DNA of 40,223 bases from Defluviitaleaceae bacterium (GCA_009780415.1 WRAC01000023.1:1-40223), one strand, 5' to 3'; positions 8,741-17,538 are shown, counted from the stretch's first letter. Notes: generated by a model from the sequence alone, not told the origin. Made by a program: numbers and translations.

Positions 8741-9721
8741 ATGTTTAAAGTAGAGAACCTGTCCACCTCTTATAAAACGATTAACGGGGACGTACGCGTC
8801 ATTAACGATGTGAGTTTTGAGATACGTGAAAATGAGGTTTTCGGCATCGCGGGGGAATCGGGATGCGGAAAGACCACATTATTGAAGGCTTTGTACGATA
8901 TTGTGGAGTTCCCCTTGCAAATCGATTCGGGCCGTGTAATATTAAGCGGCGAGAAGAACGGTAACGCCTTTTCCTATGAATCCGGCAATATCAGGAAAAC
9001 ATGGTGGGACAATATCACCTACGTGCCTCAGGCCGCACAGAGTGTACTGAACCCTATAACACGCCTTAAACAGCATTTTATTGACTCTGTTCCTAAAAAA
9101 GAGCGAAAAAACCAAAGCCCGGAGCAGGTACTCGGCAGGGTAAGGCAATATTTGGAAGAGCTGAATCTTTCGCCCGATCTGCTGGAAGCCTTCCCTTTCC
9201 AGCTTTCCGGCGGTATGCGCCAGCGTATTATCATAGCCCTGGCTACGTTTATGTCACCCGGCGCAGTGCTTGCGGATGAACCCACAACGGCGCTGGACGT
9301 GGTCGTACAGCGCGGGATATTGATGATGCTGACGCGCCTGCAGAAGCAACTGAAAAACACCTTGGTGCTGGTTAGCCATGACATGGGCGTCCATTATCAG
9401 ATAACCAACAGGATGGGTATTATGTATTCGGGAAGTTTCGTGGAAATGGGCGAAACAGAGAAGATATTCGCGGATCCGATTCATCCGTACACGAAGATGC
9501 TTGTGGGCGCGCTACCAAGAGTTGGCGATAAAAGCACAAGGGTAGGCATACCGGGGCGCCCGCCCGCGCTGACGAACCCGCCGCCCGGTTGCCGTTTCGC
9601 GCCGCGCTGCCCCGAAGCCACAGACCTTTGCCGTAAGGACGCTCCGTCCTTTGCGGAGGTAAAACCCGGCCGTTTTGCCGCTTGCCATTTCCTGGCTAAA
9701 GATACGACGGAGGTAGTGTGA
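8741..9721 (+). CDS. ABC transporter ATP-binding protein, DppD/OppD type
   Basis: The 326-residue ATPase has Walker A GESGCGKT (38-45), Q-loop VPQ (95-97), signature LSGGM (155-159), Walker B VLADE (176-180), D-loop TALD and H-loop His213. The C-terminal oligopeptide-transporter extension carries four cysteines in the order seen in the family (GCRFAPRCPEATDLC and then AACHF). The motif TALDVVVQR replaces the [10 protein letters not shown] of classical peptide-type OppD; I associate the former with oligosaccharide-type members of this class (inference from memory). Working with the next gene product, it powers import by the two permeases. A ribosome binding site, GGGGAGG, overlaps the end of the upstream gene. 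Confidence 0.92.
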   Translation: MFKVENLSTSYKTINGDVRVINDVSFEIRENEVFGIAGESGCGKTTLLKALYDIVEFPLQIDSGRVILSGEKNGNAFSYESGNIRKTWWDNITYVPQAAQSVLNPITRLKQHFIDSVPKKERKNQSPEQVLGRVRQYLEELNLSPDLLEAFPFQLSGGMRQRIIIALATFMSPGAVLADEPTTALDVVVQRGILMMLTRLQKQLKNTLVLVSHDMGVHYQITNRMGIMYSGSFVEMGETEKIFADPIHPYTKMLVGALPRVGDKSTRVGIPGRPPALTNPPPGCRFAPRCPEATDLCRKDAPSFAEVKPGRFAACHFLAKDTTEVV

Positions 9722-9722
9722 A

Positions 9723-10697
9723 GTGGATAAATTGCTGGATATAAAGAATGTAACGAAGGTATTCCGTATAGGCGGTATGCTGCGGGGCAGGAAGCTGGTG
9801 GCTGTTGACGGCGTTTCCCTCTCCATTGACGCGGGAACCCCGACCATATTGTCCGTGGTGGGCGAATCCGGCTGCGGCAAGACCACTTTGTGCAAGTTGA
9901 TTTTACGTATGCATGACCCGGACGGGGGCGAAATTATTTTAGCCGGTAATTCCTATGCCGATAAAAAAAATTACAACCCTCTCCGTTTCCGTTTGGATGT
10001 CCAGCCCATTTTTCAAAATCCCTACGAAACCTTTTCGGCGCGCAAGCCGGTTGATTCGTATCTGTTCAACACCGCGCTCCGTCTGAAAATCGCGAAGAAC
10101 CGCGCGGAAGCGGAGCATGTGGTTGACGAGGCGTTGAAAAGCGTCGGCATGTCGCTGTCCGTGGTGAGAAAAAAATACACCACCCAATTTTCCGGCGGCG
10201 AGCTTCAGCGTATATCAATAGCGCGGGCGCTTATAACGCGGCCCAAGCTCATCATTGCCGACGAGCCCGTGGCGGCTATAGACGCGTCCATGAAGATGAA
10301 TATCATCAATTTGTTCAAGGAGCTAAAGGACAAATACAACGTCTCCTTCGTCTACATAACCCACGACCTTTCCACGGCCTACTACGTATCCGACTATATC
10401 GCCACCCTGTATCGCGGCTGCCTTATTGAATACGGCCCGGCCCGGGAAATAATGGACAATCCCGCGCATCCGTACACCGAGCTGCTGATGAACGCGGTTC
10501 CCCGGGTAGGCGACAAATGGGACGAATCCTTGGTTCTGCCGGACACGGAGGAAAGCGAGTATTCCATCACCTATTGCAAATTCGCGCCGCGCTGCCCTTA
10601 CGCAACCGACGGCTGCCGCCAGGAGCGGCCTTCAATGAAGATGTTTGGCGAATCCAGAAAGGTATTGTGCAATCATCCGTTGGTATTGGCGGAATAA
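9723..10697 (+). CDS. ABC transporter ATP-binding protein, DppF/OppF type
   Basis: The GTG start at 9723 lies one base after the previous stop, behind GGAGG at 9709-9713. The 324-residue protein has Walker A GESGCGKT (47-54), a Q-loop in PIFQNPYETFSARKPV, signature FSGGE, Walker B LIIADEPVAAID and an H-loop THD. The C-terminal extension again has the cysteine pattern CKFAPRCPYATDGC. In these importers the D and F ATPases form a heterodimer. In the D-loop region it reads VAAIDAS, where classical OppF has SALDVS. Substrate specificity is not determined by this subunit. The next gene, glycerate kinase, starts 21 bp later, so it could be co-transcribed. Confidence 0.92.
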   Translation: MDKLLDIKNVTKVFRIGGMLRGRKLVAVDGVSLSIDAGTPTILSVVGESGCGKTTLCKLILRMHDPDGGEIILAGNSYADKKNYNPLRFRLDVQPIFQNPYETFSARKPVDSYLFNTALRLKIAKNRAEAEHVVDEALKSVGMSLSVVRKKYTTQFSGGELQRISIARALITRPKLIIADEPVAAIDASMKMNIINLFKELKDKYNVSFVYITHDLSTAYYVSDYIATLYRGCLIEYGPAREIMDNPAHPYTELLMNAVPRVGDKWDESLVLPDTEESEYSITYCKFAPRCPYATDGCRQERPSMKMFGESRKVLCNHPLVLAE

Positions 10698-10718
10698 TAA
10701 GCGCTTGTTATTTAAGGT

Positions 10719-11867
10719 ATGAAGAAGTTTATTCTGGTTCCCGACTCATTTAAAGGTACGATGAGTTCCGCCGAAATCTGTGCGATAATGAAAGAGAGGA
10801 TATCCGCGTATTATCCCAATGCGCGGATAATTTCGATTCCCATTGCCGACGGCGGTGAGGGGACGGTTGACGCGTTTTTACTGGCAATGGGCGGCGAAAA
10901 GGTATATATTCCCGTAAAAGGGCCTTACATGGAAGGCATGGAGGGTTTTTACGGCATTGTTGACGGCGGCTCCACCGCTGTAATCGAAATGGCGTCCTGC
11001 GCCGGGCTGCCCTTGGCTGGTAATAATCTAAACCCAGGTAAAACAACTACTTTTGGCGTGGGCCAGATGATGGCGGACGCGGCGCGGCGCGGTTGCAAAA
11101 AGTTAATTATGGGGCTTGGCGGCAGCGCTACAAATGATTTTGGGGTTGGTGCGGCAGCGGCGGCGGGCATTCGCTTTCTTGACAAATCCGGTAAAGAGTT
11201 TTTGCCCGTGGGAGAGACATTGTCAGATATCGGCTCTATTGATATGACCGGCTTACTGCCCGAGCTTGCCGGTATGGAGATAATAACTATATGCGATATT
11301 GACAATCCGTTGTACGGGAAGACGGGCGCGGCTTATGTATTTGGCCCGCAGAAGGGAACCGGGCCGGCGATGGTTGAGTTTCTGGACGGGCAGCTGCGCG
11401 CGGTTTCGGATACGGTAAAACGTACATTGGGTACCGACGTTTCGTCCATACCCGGAGCGGGTGCCGCAGGCGGCATGGGGGGCGGGATGACCGCGTTTTT
11501 TGGCTCACGCTTGCAAATGGGGATAGAAACCGTGCTGGATACAATTTGCTTCGATGATTTACTGACAGATACCGACATGGTATTTACCGAGGAAGGTAAA
11601 ATAGATATGCAAAGCCTTAGGGGAAAGGCGGCAATCGGTGTGGCCCGCCGGGCAAAGAAGCGCGATGTCCCGGTGGTTGCCGTAGTGGGAGATATCGGCG
11701 ACGGCATAGGTGAAGCTTACGAAGAAGGCATATGCGGCATATTCAGCATAAACCGCGCCGCCATACCGTTTGGCGAAGCCAAAAAACGCAGCAGGCAAGA
11801 TCTTTTCCATACTATGGATAACCTGTTGCGTTTTTTAATACATATGGATAATAAGCCTATGTTTTAA
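10719..11867 (+). CDS. glxK: Glycerate kinase (GarK/GlxK family)
   Basis: The 382-residue length matches the family. Conserved blocks are visible in order: DSFKGTMSSAE at the N-terminus, PIADGGEGTVDAFL (about 42-55), GLGGSATNDFGVG (about 132-144), DIDNPLYGKTGAA, PGAGAAGGMGGGM and TEEGKIDMQSLRGKA near residue 290. The enzyme phosphorylates D-glycerate, most family members giving 2-phosphoglycerate, which feeds glycolysis. The ribosome binding site (AAGG, 3 bp from ATG) is weak. It follows the ATPase gene by 21 bp and precedes a CapA-like gene by 15 bp, so it may be the tail of the transporter operon. No glycerate dehydrogenase or hydroxypyruvate gene is nearby to explain the source of glycerate. 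Confidence 0.93.
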   Translation: MKKFILVPDSFKGTMSSAEICAIMKERISAYYPNARIISIPIADGGEGTVDAFLLAMGGEKVYIPVKGPYMEGMEGFYGIVDGGSTAVIEMASCAGLPLAGNNLNPGKTTTFGVGQMMADAARRGCKKLIMGLGGSATNDFGVGAAAAAGIRFLDKSGKEFLPVGETLSDIGSIDMTGLLPELAGMEIITICDIDNPLYGKTGAAYVFGPQKGTGPAMVEFLDGQLRAVSDTVKRTLGTDVSSIPGAGAAGGMGGGMTAFFGSRLQMGIETVLDTICFDDLLTDTDMVFTEEGKIDMQSLRGKAAIGVARRAKKRDVPVVAVVGDIGDGIGEAYEEGICGIFSINRAAIPFGEAKKRSRQDLFHTMDNLLRFLIHMDNKPMF

Positions 11868-11882
11868 CGGAGATACATAATT

Positions 11883-12953
11883 ATGACGGAAATGAGCTGG
11901 CGTATACTCGCAAAGACCATATTAGTGGTTTTGGTGATAAACGGGATAACCGGCGGCAGTAAAGCAAACGCCTCCGCGCTTTCCTTACGGTGCGCAAATG
12001 AAGCGGCATACATTTCCGAATCACGCCGCCCCACTATGTTGTTTGTCGGCGATATAATGACTGACGGCTGGGTTAGGGCAAGGATGGAGCGCGACGGCCC
12101 GGACTCGGTTTTTCCTCCCCAGTACCGTACGCTTTTCCAAAACGCCGATGTCGTTATGGGGAATCTGGAAATGGCGGTCTCCGAACGGGGTGAGGCCAAT
12201 CCGGACAAGTTATACTCATACCGCGGCGACCCCGGCCATTTATCCCTGCTTGCCGATATCGGCGTGAATATCGTTTCCGTGGCGAATAATCATACACTTG
12301 ACTTTGGGCGGGATGCTTTCGCGGATACCTTGCATTATTTAACAGACTACGGCATTAAATACGTAGGCGGCGGCGCGGATTTGGACGAAGCGATGAGATT
12401 TCGGATTATCAGCGTCGGTGATTATAAAGTTGCCTTTCTTGCAGCATCCCGAGTGATTCCCACAGTGGATTGGTACGCCGGTTACAATAGATCCGGGATT
12501 TTTCAGGCATATGACCCAAAGCCTTTGAACGCGCGGATCACCCTTGCGAAAGAAGAAGCGGACTATGTAGTCGTATATATGCATTGGGGGGTAATGTATA
12601 ATACCGTGCCAGAGCAATTTCAACGCGATATGGCGTACGGCTTTATTGACGCCGGAGCGGATCTTGTGCTGGGCGCGCATCCCCATGTGCTGCAGAGCTT
12701 TGAATTTTATAAGGGTAAGCTGATTGCGTACAGTTTGGGCAATTTCATTTTCGAAAGCAGGGCCATGGACATTGCGGCCCTGGAGGTAACGGTGGGCGAG
12801 GACGGAAACCTGTCCGCGCGGCTTCATCCGTATCATTTAATCAGGCAGTCCGTTGTTCCCATGACCGACCAATCCGCACTGGAAAATTTGCGGGCTCACC
12901 TTAACGAAATATCCTTTAACGCGGAAATTGATGATGATTTCTATATACGGTAA
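11883..12953 (+). CDS. Secreted CapA-family (PGA_cap) metallophosphoesterase-fold protein
   Basis: The 356-residue product has a hydrophobic N-terminal segment (about 7-24) that could be a signal peptide or anchor. A complete PGA_cap domain follows: VGDIMTDG, GNLEMAVSERG, NNHTLDFG, MHWGV, GADLVLGAHPHVLQ and YSLGNFIF, the metal-site motifs of the calcineurin-like fold. CapA was named for poly-gamma-glutamate capsule synthesis, but no capB, capC or capE gene is present, so a capsule role should not be assumed. It is a clear paralogue of the C-terminal half of the minus-strand Memo-CapA protein (22645-24483), sharing VMGNLEM, SERG and NNHTLD in register. The ATG at 11883 follows CGGAGATAC; an ATG at 11892 is an alternative start. 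Confidence 0.85.
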   Translation: MTEMSWRILAKTILVVLVINGITGGSKANASALSLRCANEAAYISESRRPTMLFVGDIMTDGWVRARMERDGPDSVFPPQYRTLFQNADVVMGNLEMAVSERGEANPDKLYSYRGDPGHLSLLADIGVNIVSVANNHTLDFGRDAFADTLHYLTDYGIKYVGGGADLDEAMRFRIISVGDYKVAFLAASRVIPTVDWYAGYNRSGIFQAYDPKPLNARITLAKEEADYVVVYMHWGVMYNTVPEQFQRDMAYGFIDAGADLVLGAHPHVLQSFEFYKGKLIAYSLGNFIFESRAMDIAALEVTVGEDGNLSARLHPYHLIRQSVVPMTDQSALENLRAHLNEISFNAEIDDDFYIR

Positions 12954-12990
12954 AAGCGGCATTGCTAAGGAATCATAGAATACCCGGGAT

Positions 12991-13001
12991 GGAGGATGGA
13001 T
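12991..13001 (+). promoter_or_regulatory. Ribosome binding site that decides the acetyltransferase start
   Basis: GGAGG at 12991-12995 abuts the ATG at 12996 but is six bases from the in-frame GTG at 13002. The spacing favours GTG 13002 as the start. Confidence 0.6.
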
Positions 13002-14216
13002 GTGGAAATACGCGCGCTTAAAAATCATGAGGGATTTGAGCTTGACAAGATATCAAATATCTGCTTTTCGTTTACAAATCAAAAAGAAACCGACAAACAG
13101 ATGTTCCTTGACAAAATGTACGGGAAGCATGAAAACTGGAACCCCGATGCATGTGACAATACCCGTTACGGCGCGTTTTTGGACAATTATCTGGCGGGCG
13201 TTGTGCAGGTTCCGCGTTTTACAGTGAATTTTGACGGCGGGATGTATGATATGCGCGGGATTGGAGGGGTGTGCGCTATGCCCGCCTACCGCAAGCAGGG
13301 GATTACATCTAAAATCATGGAAATCATTTTAAGTGATATCTATACGGACGGCGCTGTTTTTTCATATCTTTATCCGTTCAGCTTTGAATTTTACCGCAAG
13401 CTGAGTTATGAGGCGGCAATGACATTGCTTTCATACAGTGTCCCATTGTCCGCTTGTCCGAGGAGTGATTCAAACGGAACCGTCAGGCTCTGCGAGTCCC
13501 GGGAGGATTTTGCGGATGCGGCGGAGGTTTATCGTATTTATTCAGGAAAAGCAAATATGTCCTCCGTTCGCGATGAAAAATATTGGGACGAGGAATATAA
13601 TAAAAAGCCTTCCACCTACGGTATAAGCACATATTTATGGAGTGATGACGGCGGAAAGCCGCGTTCCTATTTTAGATATAAGCTCGGCAGACGCGATGAA
13701 AAATTCTTTCTTGATGTGCGTGAAATCTGTTTTACAGACAGGGAGGCGTTACAGGCGCTGTTCAGCTTTGCGCGAGACGCCTTTGAAGGTTTTTACACCC
13801 ACATCGACTTTACCATTCCCGATGGGATTGATATACGCTTTTTATTCTCAAATTATTACGATATTCCCGCAAGGATGTCCGTTAAGGGTATGGCGCGGAT
13901 CGTAAACGTAAAAAAAGCGTTTGAAGTGGCGCGAGCCAGAAGCTCGGGCACGGTATGTATCGAGACATGGGATAGGCAAATTCCCGAAAACACCGGGATT
14001 TGGCGCGTAGAATTCAACCCTGATGGGGTAAAGGCTGAAAAAACAGGCTGTAAGCCTGAGCTATCAGCGCCGATACATGCCCTGTGTCCGCTTTTAATTG
14101 GTTTGATGGATTTAGGGAACGCGGAATATTATCCCGAAATTACAATACACGGGAACCGTGAAATGCTTTCGGGGCTGTTTTACCGCAAGATTAATTGGAA
14201 TAATGAGAATTTTTAA
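13002..14216 (+). CDS. GNAT acetyltransferase, Eis-like
   Basis: A 404-residue protein with the Eis-family layout: an N-terminal GNAT domain with the acetyl-CoA motif GGVCAMPAYRKQGITSKIM (about residues 88-106), a second GNAT-like domain, and a C-terminal sterol-carrier-like domain (about 295-400). Eis enzymes in mycobacteria acetylate aminoglycosides and other amines, but the many Bacillota homologues are uncharacterised, so the substrate is open. GTG 13002 is preferred over ATG 12996 because of the ribosome-binding-site spacing. It lies 48 bp after the CapA-like gene and 49 bp before the GH18 gene, all on the plus strand, which allows one transcript. No catalytic feature marks it as a resistance gene. 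Confidence 0.85.
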   Translation: MEIRALKNHEGFELDKISNICFSFTNQKETDKQMFLDKMYGKHENWNPDACDNTRYGAFLDNYLAGVVQVPRFTVNFDGGMYDMRGIGGVCAMPAYRKQGITSKIMEIILSDIYTDGAVFSYLYPFSFEFYRKLSYEAAMTLLSYSVPLSACPRSDSNGTVRLCESREDFADAAEVYRIYSGKANMSSVRDEKYWDEEYNKKPSTYGISTYLWSDDGGKPRSYFRYKLGRRDEKFFLDVREICFTDREALQALFSFARDAFEGFYTHIDFTIPDGIDIRFLFSNYYDIPARMSVKGMARIVNVKKAFEVARARSSGTVCIETWDRQIPENTGIWRVEFNPDGVKAEKTGCKPELSAPIHALCPLLIGLMDLGNAEYYPEITIHGNREMLSGLFYRKINWNNENF

Positions 14217-14223
14217 GCATGAT

Positions 14224-14241
14224 GCGGGCGGGACGCCCGCG
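14224..14241 (+). repeat. REP-like palindrome, copy A
   Basis: The core GCGGGCGGGACGCCCGCG contains a perfect 7-bp stem around GGA and ends eight bases after it with CCAG. The same 18-bp core occurs on the opposite strand at 25553-25570. Both copies are intergenic. The form resembles dispersed extragenic palindromes. Confidence 0.6.
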
Positions 14242-14265
14242 TTACCAGTAAAAGGAGGCATCAAT

Positions 14266-15285
14266 ATGATTACGCTGGCATATCTATCCGATTGGAACTT
14301 CACCGAGCTGCCCGAACGCGACGCGGCAAAGCTTACACATTTGCAATACTCGTTTGCGTTGATTGCGGATGGCAGGGCAAGCGCCGCGCACTGGCAAAAC
14401 GGCGATAAAATACGTGAAATAATACGGCGTTATCCCAATCTAAAAGTTGGCTTGGCCCTTGGCGGGTGGGGCGCGGACGGGTTTTCACAGGCAATGGAAA
14501 ACGCTCAGACGCGGCAGGCACTGGCGGATTCTTTTGCGGAATTGGTCGGGGAATACGGTTTTTCCGGTGTGGATCTGGATTGGGAATATCCATGTGAAAG
14601 CATGGCCGGGATTGCGGCTTGCCCGGAGGACAGAGAGCGGTTTCCCGTCTTTGTGCGGCTTCTCCGCGATAAGCTTGATTCTTTGGGCAAGAAAAACAAC
14701 AAACGTTATTTTATGACCATGGCGGTCGGCGCGGCTGAAATGTTTGCCGAAAATTTGCTTTTTGCGGAAATGATCGGATGTCTTGATTATGTTAACCTTA
14801 TGACCTATGATATGGGCCTGCCGGAAGGGTTTTCGGGGCATCATACCCACTTGCGCAGGGCTTTCGATGAAAAAAATCCTGTAAGTGTGGAACAGTCAGT
14901 GGAAATATACCACAGGTATGGGGTGCCTATGGAAAAAATCGTGATCGGCGCAGCATTTTACGGCAAGGGCGCAAAGGTTACAGGGCGTGGTGAGCACAAC
15001 GGGCTGTACATGCCGCAGGTTCCGGATTCTGCCCGTTCCATCAGACACGATGAAATAAACCGCCGCGTCTCCGCCGGCGCAAAAATATATTGGGACGACA
15101 CAGCCCAAGCACCCTATCTCTATGACGAATCCGACAATTTTTTCGCCACCTTCGACAATGAACGGTCACTCCGGGAAAAGACAAACTATGTACGCCAAAA
15201 CCGCCTCGGCGGAATCATGTTTTGGGAGTACAACAGCGATAAAACAGGAACGCTGTTAAACGCCGTTTATGAAGGAATGATTTAA
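14266..15285 (+). CDS. Glycoside hydrolase family 18 protein (chitinase-like)
   Basis: The start is ATG 14266, five bases after AAAGGAGG; the frame stays open upstream through a repeat but has no binding site there. The 339-residue protein is a single GH18 barrel: VGLALGGWG (the SxGG-type strand 3 motif), then SGVDLDWEYP with catalytic acid Glu107 and Asp105 and Asp103, then MTYDM near residue 185, and a final MFWEYNSDKTG. The first Asp of the DxxDxDxE motif is Ser100. Asp105 and Glu107, which drive substrate-assisted hydrolysis, are kept. No signal peptide, LysM or carbohydrate-binding module is visible, so it is probably cytoplasmic. It might cleave imported N-acetylglucosamine oligomers, in keeping with the transporter operon upstream, but this is inference. 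Confidence 0.88.
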   Translation: MITLAYLSDWNFTELPERDAAKLTHLQYSFALIADGRASAAHWQNGDKIREIIRRYPNLKVGLALGGWGADGFSQAMENAQTRQALADSFAELVGEYGFSGVDLDWEYPCESMAGIAACPEDRERFPVFVRLLRDKLDSLGKKNNKRYFMTMAVGAAEMFAENLLFAEMIGCLDYVNLMTYDMGLPEGFSGHHTHLRRAFDEKNPVSVEQSVEIYHRYGVPMEKIVIGAAFYGKGAKVTGRGEHNGLYMPQVPDSARSIRHDEINRRVSAGAKIYWDDTAQAPYLYDESDNFFATFDNERSLREKTNYVRQNRLGGIMFWEYNSDKTGTLLNAVYEGMI

Positions 15286-15317
15286 CCGATATTAAAATAG
15301 TTTGCGATTTTAAAAGA

Positions 15318-15352
15318 AAAAACCTTGAAAATGTGATAAATTCAAGGTTTTT
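15318..15352. terminator. Bidirectional terminator between GH18 and tRNA-Leu
   Basis: AAAAACCTTGAA (15318-15329) pairs perfectly with TTCAAGGTTTTT (15341-15352) around an 11-nt loop. The T-rich 3' flank exists on both strands, so it can end the plus-strand GH18 transcript and the minus-strand tRNA transcript. Confidence 0.8.
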
Positions 15353-15356
15353 AGCC

Positions 15357-15436
15357 TGCCGATGGTGGGAATCGAACCCACATGGTTTCCCGCACGATTT
15401 TGAGTCGTGTGCGTATGCCAGTTCCGCCACATCGGC
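15357..15436 (-). tRNA. tRNA-Leu (anticodon CAA)
   Basis: On the minus strand, a 7-bp acceptor stem pairs GCCGATG with CATCGGC, with discriminator A. The anticodon arm is CACGA-CTCAAAA-TCGTG, giving anticodon CAA (reads UUG). A variable arm contains GGGAAACC, and the T-arm is GTGGG-TTCGATT-CCCAC. The long variable arm and the anticodon identify leucine. The length is 80 nt, and the 3' CCA is not encoded (the genome reads GGC there). It stands alone, convergent with the GH18 gene. Confidence 0.93.
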
Positions 15437-15490
15437 AAATCTATGAACATTTTAGCAAAATATTAACCGCTCGTCAAGAACATTTTTTGC

Positions 15491-15519
15491 TTTACAAGAT
15501 TGATTGAGTATGGTAATAT
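15491..15519 (+). promoter_or_regulatory. Sigma-A-type promoter for the second ABC operon
   Basis: -35 TTTACA (15491-15496), a 17-bp spacer and -10 TAATAT (15514-15519) lie 39 bp before the ATG of the binding-protein gene. Confidence 0.65.
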
Positions 15520-15558
15520 TAATTTTATTCATATTTATTGTTAAGAAGGAGGAATTTC

Positions 15559-17511
15559 ATGAAACGGTTTTTTGCTGTTATGTTGGCTCTTGCGCTGACA
15601 GTCGGGATGTTTGCGGGCTGCGACGGCGACGGCACCGCGGCCAATGAGTGGAGCGGAGAATACGGCCCCCACGGCATCCGGTACGCCGCGGACCAAACGC
15701 TTAGGAGGCTCTACGCCGCCGAGGTAACAAGGCTTTCGCCCTTCAACAACAGTGATTCCCAGAACGACAGCGAGTTCAACGCCCTTGGCACCAAAGGGCT
15801 TGTGAGCCGCGACAATTACAACATTGTGATGCCCGCGCTGGCCCACAGCTGGGACATCAGCGAATGCGGCACGGTTTACACATTTTACCTCCGCGAAGGC
15901 TTGGTGTATGTTGACCATACGATGACGCCCGTCCCGGGTTCCGAGCTTACGGCTGACTGTTTCGTGGCGGTTATGGAATGGAACCTTAACCCCGAGCATC
16001 TTTCGCCCAACGCCCGCAACTGGAACGACTATGTTGTAGGCGCGCTGGAATACTACACTTGGGAATCGGGCGATGAAGCCGCGATAGAGAGATTGGGGCT
16101 GACGGAAGAGGTAACCCTTGACGAAATAGGCTTTAAGGCCATCGACAAACACACCCTTGAAATCACGTTGAGATTCCCCGTTCCGTTCTTCCTTGAATAT
16201 ACCCCCTATTATCCCGCGTGGCGCCCCTTCCTTGAGGAGCAAGGCGTGCTTTACGGCACAGACCTTGATAGGATTATCTTCATCGGGCCTTATGTTCTCA
16301 CGGTCTTTGAACCCCAATACAGAAGGGTTTACACAAAAAACCCCTATTATTACAACGCCGACGGGATTTTTGTCGAGAGGATTATTGACACATATAACAG
16401 CGAAGCCGGCTTGCTGGCGCCTGTGATCTTCATGAACAATGAAATTGACTACGCCGTAATAAACGCCGAAATAGTGGATACATGGCTGGATAACCCGCTT
16501 TTCGCGCCTTATGTGTGTTCGGGCCGTCCCGACCCCAGCTTCATTTGGTACTATATGTTTAACTTCTGGCCGCAATTTGACGAAGAGTACGAGCCGGCCA
16601 ATTGGGACTTGGCCGTAAACAACGAAGCCTTCCGCCAGTCCATCCTATGGGGGCTTGACACCTACAGGGCGTTGTTAACAACGGACGCATTCAACGCACA
16701 CGCATACCTTGGCAGCACGCTTACACCTGTGGGCTACTCTGTGCTGGGTAACGTGGACTATGTCGATTTGCCGCCCCTCGAGGATTTCGCCCATCATCCC
16801 ACATGGCTGTATGATAGCGACAAAGCCCTTGCTTACAGGGACCAGGCTATTGCGGAGCTGACCGCTCAGGGCGCGACCTTCCCCATAAAGATGCTTATGC
16901 CCTACAACCCCTCCGGCTCTCTTGGAGTAGCGTGGGCTTTGGAAGTTCAGGTTGTGGCACAGCAGCTCCAAGGCTTGCTGGGCGCGGATTACATTGAGCC
17001 TATCATCGTGGTCGGCCCCGCCACAAACTTCCTTGCCGATGTACGCCGCATGGGCAATTATGCCTTTATGAAGGGCAACAACGGCGAAGTGGCGCATGGC
17101 GACCCGCAATCCTGGACCTGGGCATTCGAGCCGTCAACTGAATTAAGGAACGTAAACTGGAACTTTATAGACCTCGCCACAGGGGCCGAGACCCAGAGGG
17201 TCTACAGTGAGTGGGTAGAGCTTTTGGAGGCGGCTATGGCTATCAGGATAAAGAGCGAAGAGCGCTATCTCGCTTTTGCCGAAGCCGAAGCCCATCTGAT
17301 ACGGCACGCGCTGGTTATCCCGTATTACCAGACCGGCGGCGGCTACTACGCTTACCGCTACAACCCCTTTGACGCCTACGGCCAAGGCGGGCAGCCGAGC
17401 TGGAGGTTTGAGGGCTTGAGAGTGCTGGCCGAACCTTTGACGTCCGAGCAATGGGAACTCCTTTACGCCGACTGGTTGGCCGAAAGAGAGGAAGCCTTAG
17501 CTAACAGGTAA
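15559..17511 (+). CDS. oppA: Oligopeptide ABC transporter substrate-binding lipoprotein
   Basis: ATG 15559 follows AAGGAGG. The 650-residue protein starts with a lipoprotein signal (MKRFFAVMLALALTVGMFAGC, cleaved before Cys21), so it should be tethered to the outer face of the membrane. The mature part fits SBP_bac_5: YTFYLREGLVY, near residue 111, is the family signature region, followed by the two-lobed fold. Downstream genes encode an AmiC/AmiD-like permease pair and AmiE/AmiF-like ATPases, so oligopeptides are the likely substrate. The gene has its own promoter, and a hairpin separates it from the permeases. A sequence-based call on peptide length or signalling role is not possible. Confidence 0.9.
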   Translation: MKRFFAVMLALALTVGMFAGCDGDGTAANEWSGEYGPHGIRYAADQTLRRLYAAEVTRLSPFNNSDSQNDSEFNALGTKGLVSRDNYNIVMPALAHSWDISECGTVYTFYLREGLVYVDHTMTPVPGSELTADCFVAVMEWNLNPEHLSPNARNWNDYVVGALEYYTWESGDEAAIERLGLTEEVTLDEIGFKAIDKHTLEITLRFPVPFFLEYTPYYPAWRPFLEEQGVLYGTDLDRIIFIGPYVLTVFEPQYRRVYTKNPYYYNADGIFVERIIDTYNSEAGLLAPVIFMNNEIDYAVINAEIVDTWLDNPLFAPYVCSGRPDPSFIWYYMFNFWPQFDEEYEPANWDLAVNNEAFRQSILWGLDTYRALLTTDAFNAHAYLGSTLTPVGYSVLGNVDYVDLPPLEDFAHHPTWLYDSDKALAYRDQAIAELTAQGATFPIKMLMPYNPSGSLGVAWALEVQVVAQQLQGLLGADYIEPIIVVGPATNFLADVRRMGNYAFMKGNNGEVAHGDPQSWTWAFEPSTELRNVNWNFIDLATGAETQRVYSEWVELLEAAMAIRIKSEERYLAFAEAEAHLIRHALVIPYYQTGGGYYAYRYNPFDAYGQGGQPSWRFEGLRVLAEPLTSEQWELLYADWLAEREEALANR

Positions 17512-17538
17512 TAACCGGAACCAATTTATAAATTAATT

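Noticed and set aside
12339-12836. 165-codon minus-strand frame
   Set aside because: It is a shadow of the CapA gene.
11883-12953. Poly-gamma-glutamate capsule operon
   Set aside because: Only CapA-type domains are present; no capB, capC or capE gene lies nearby.
15541-16575. 344-codon open frame on the minus strand
   Set aside because: It is antisense to the intact oppA gene, has no recognisable domain or ribosome binding site, and reflects the codon bias of the plus-strand gene.
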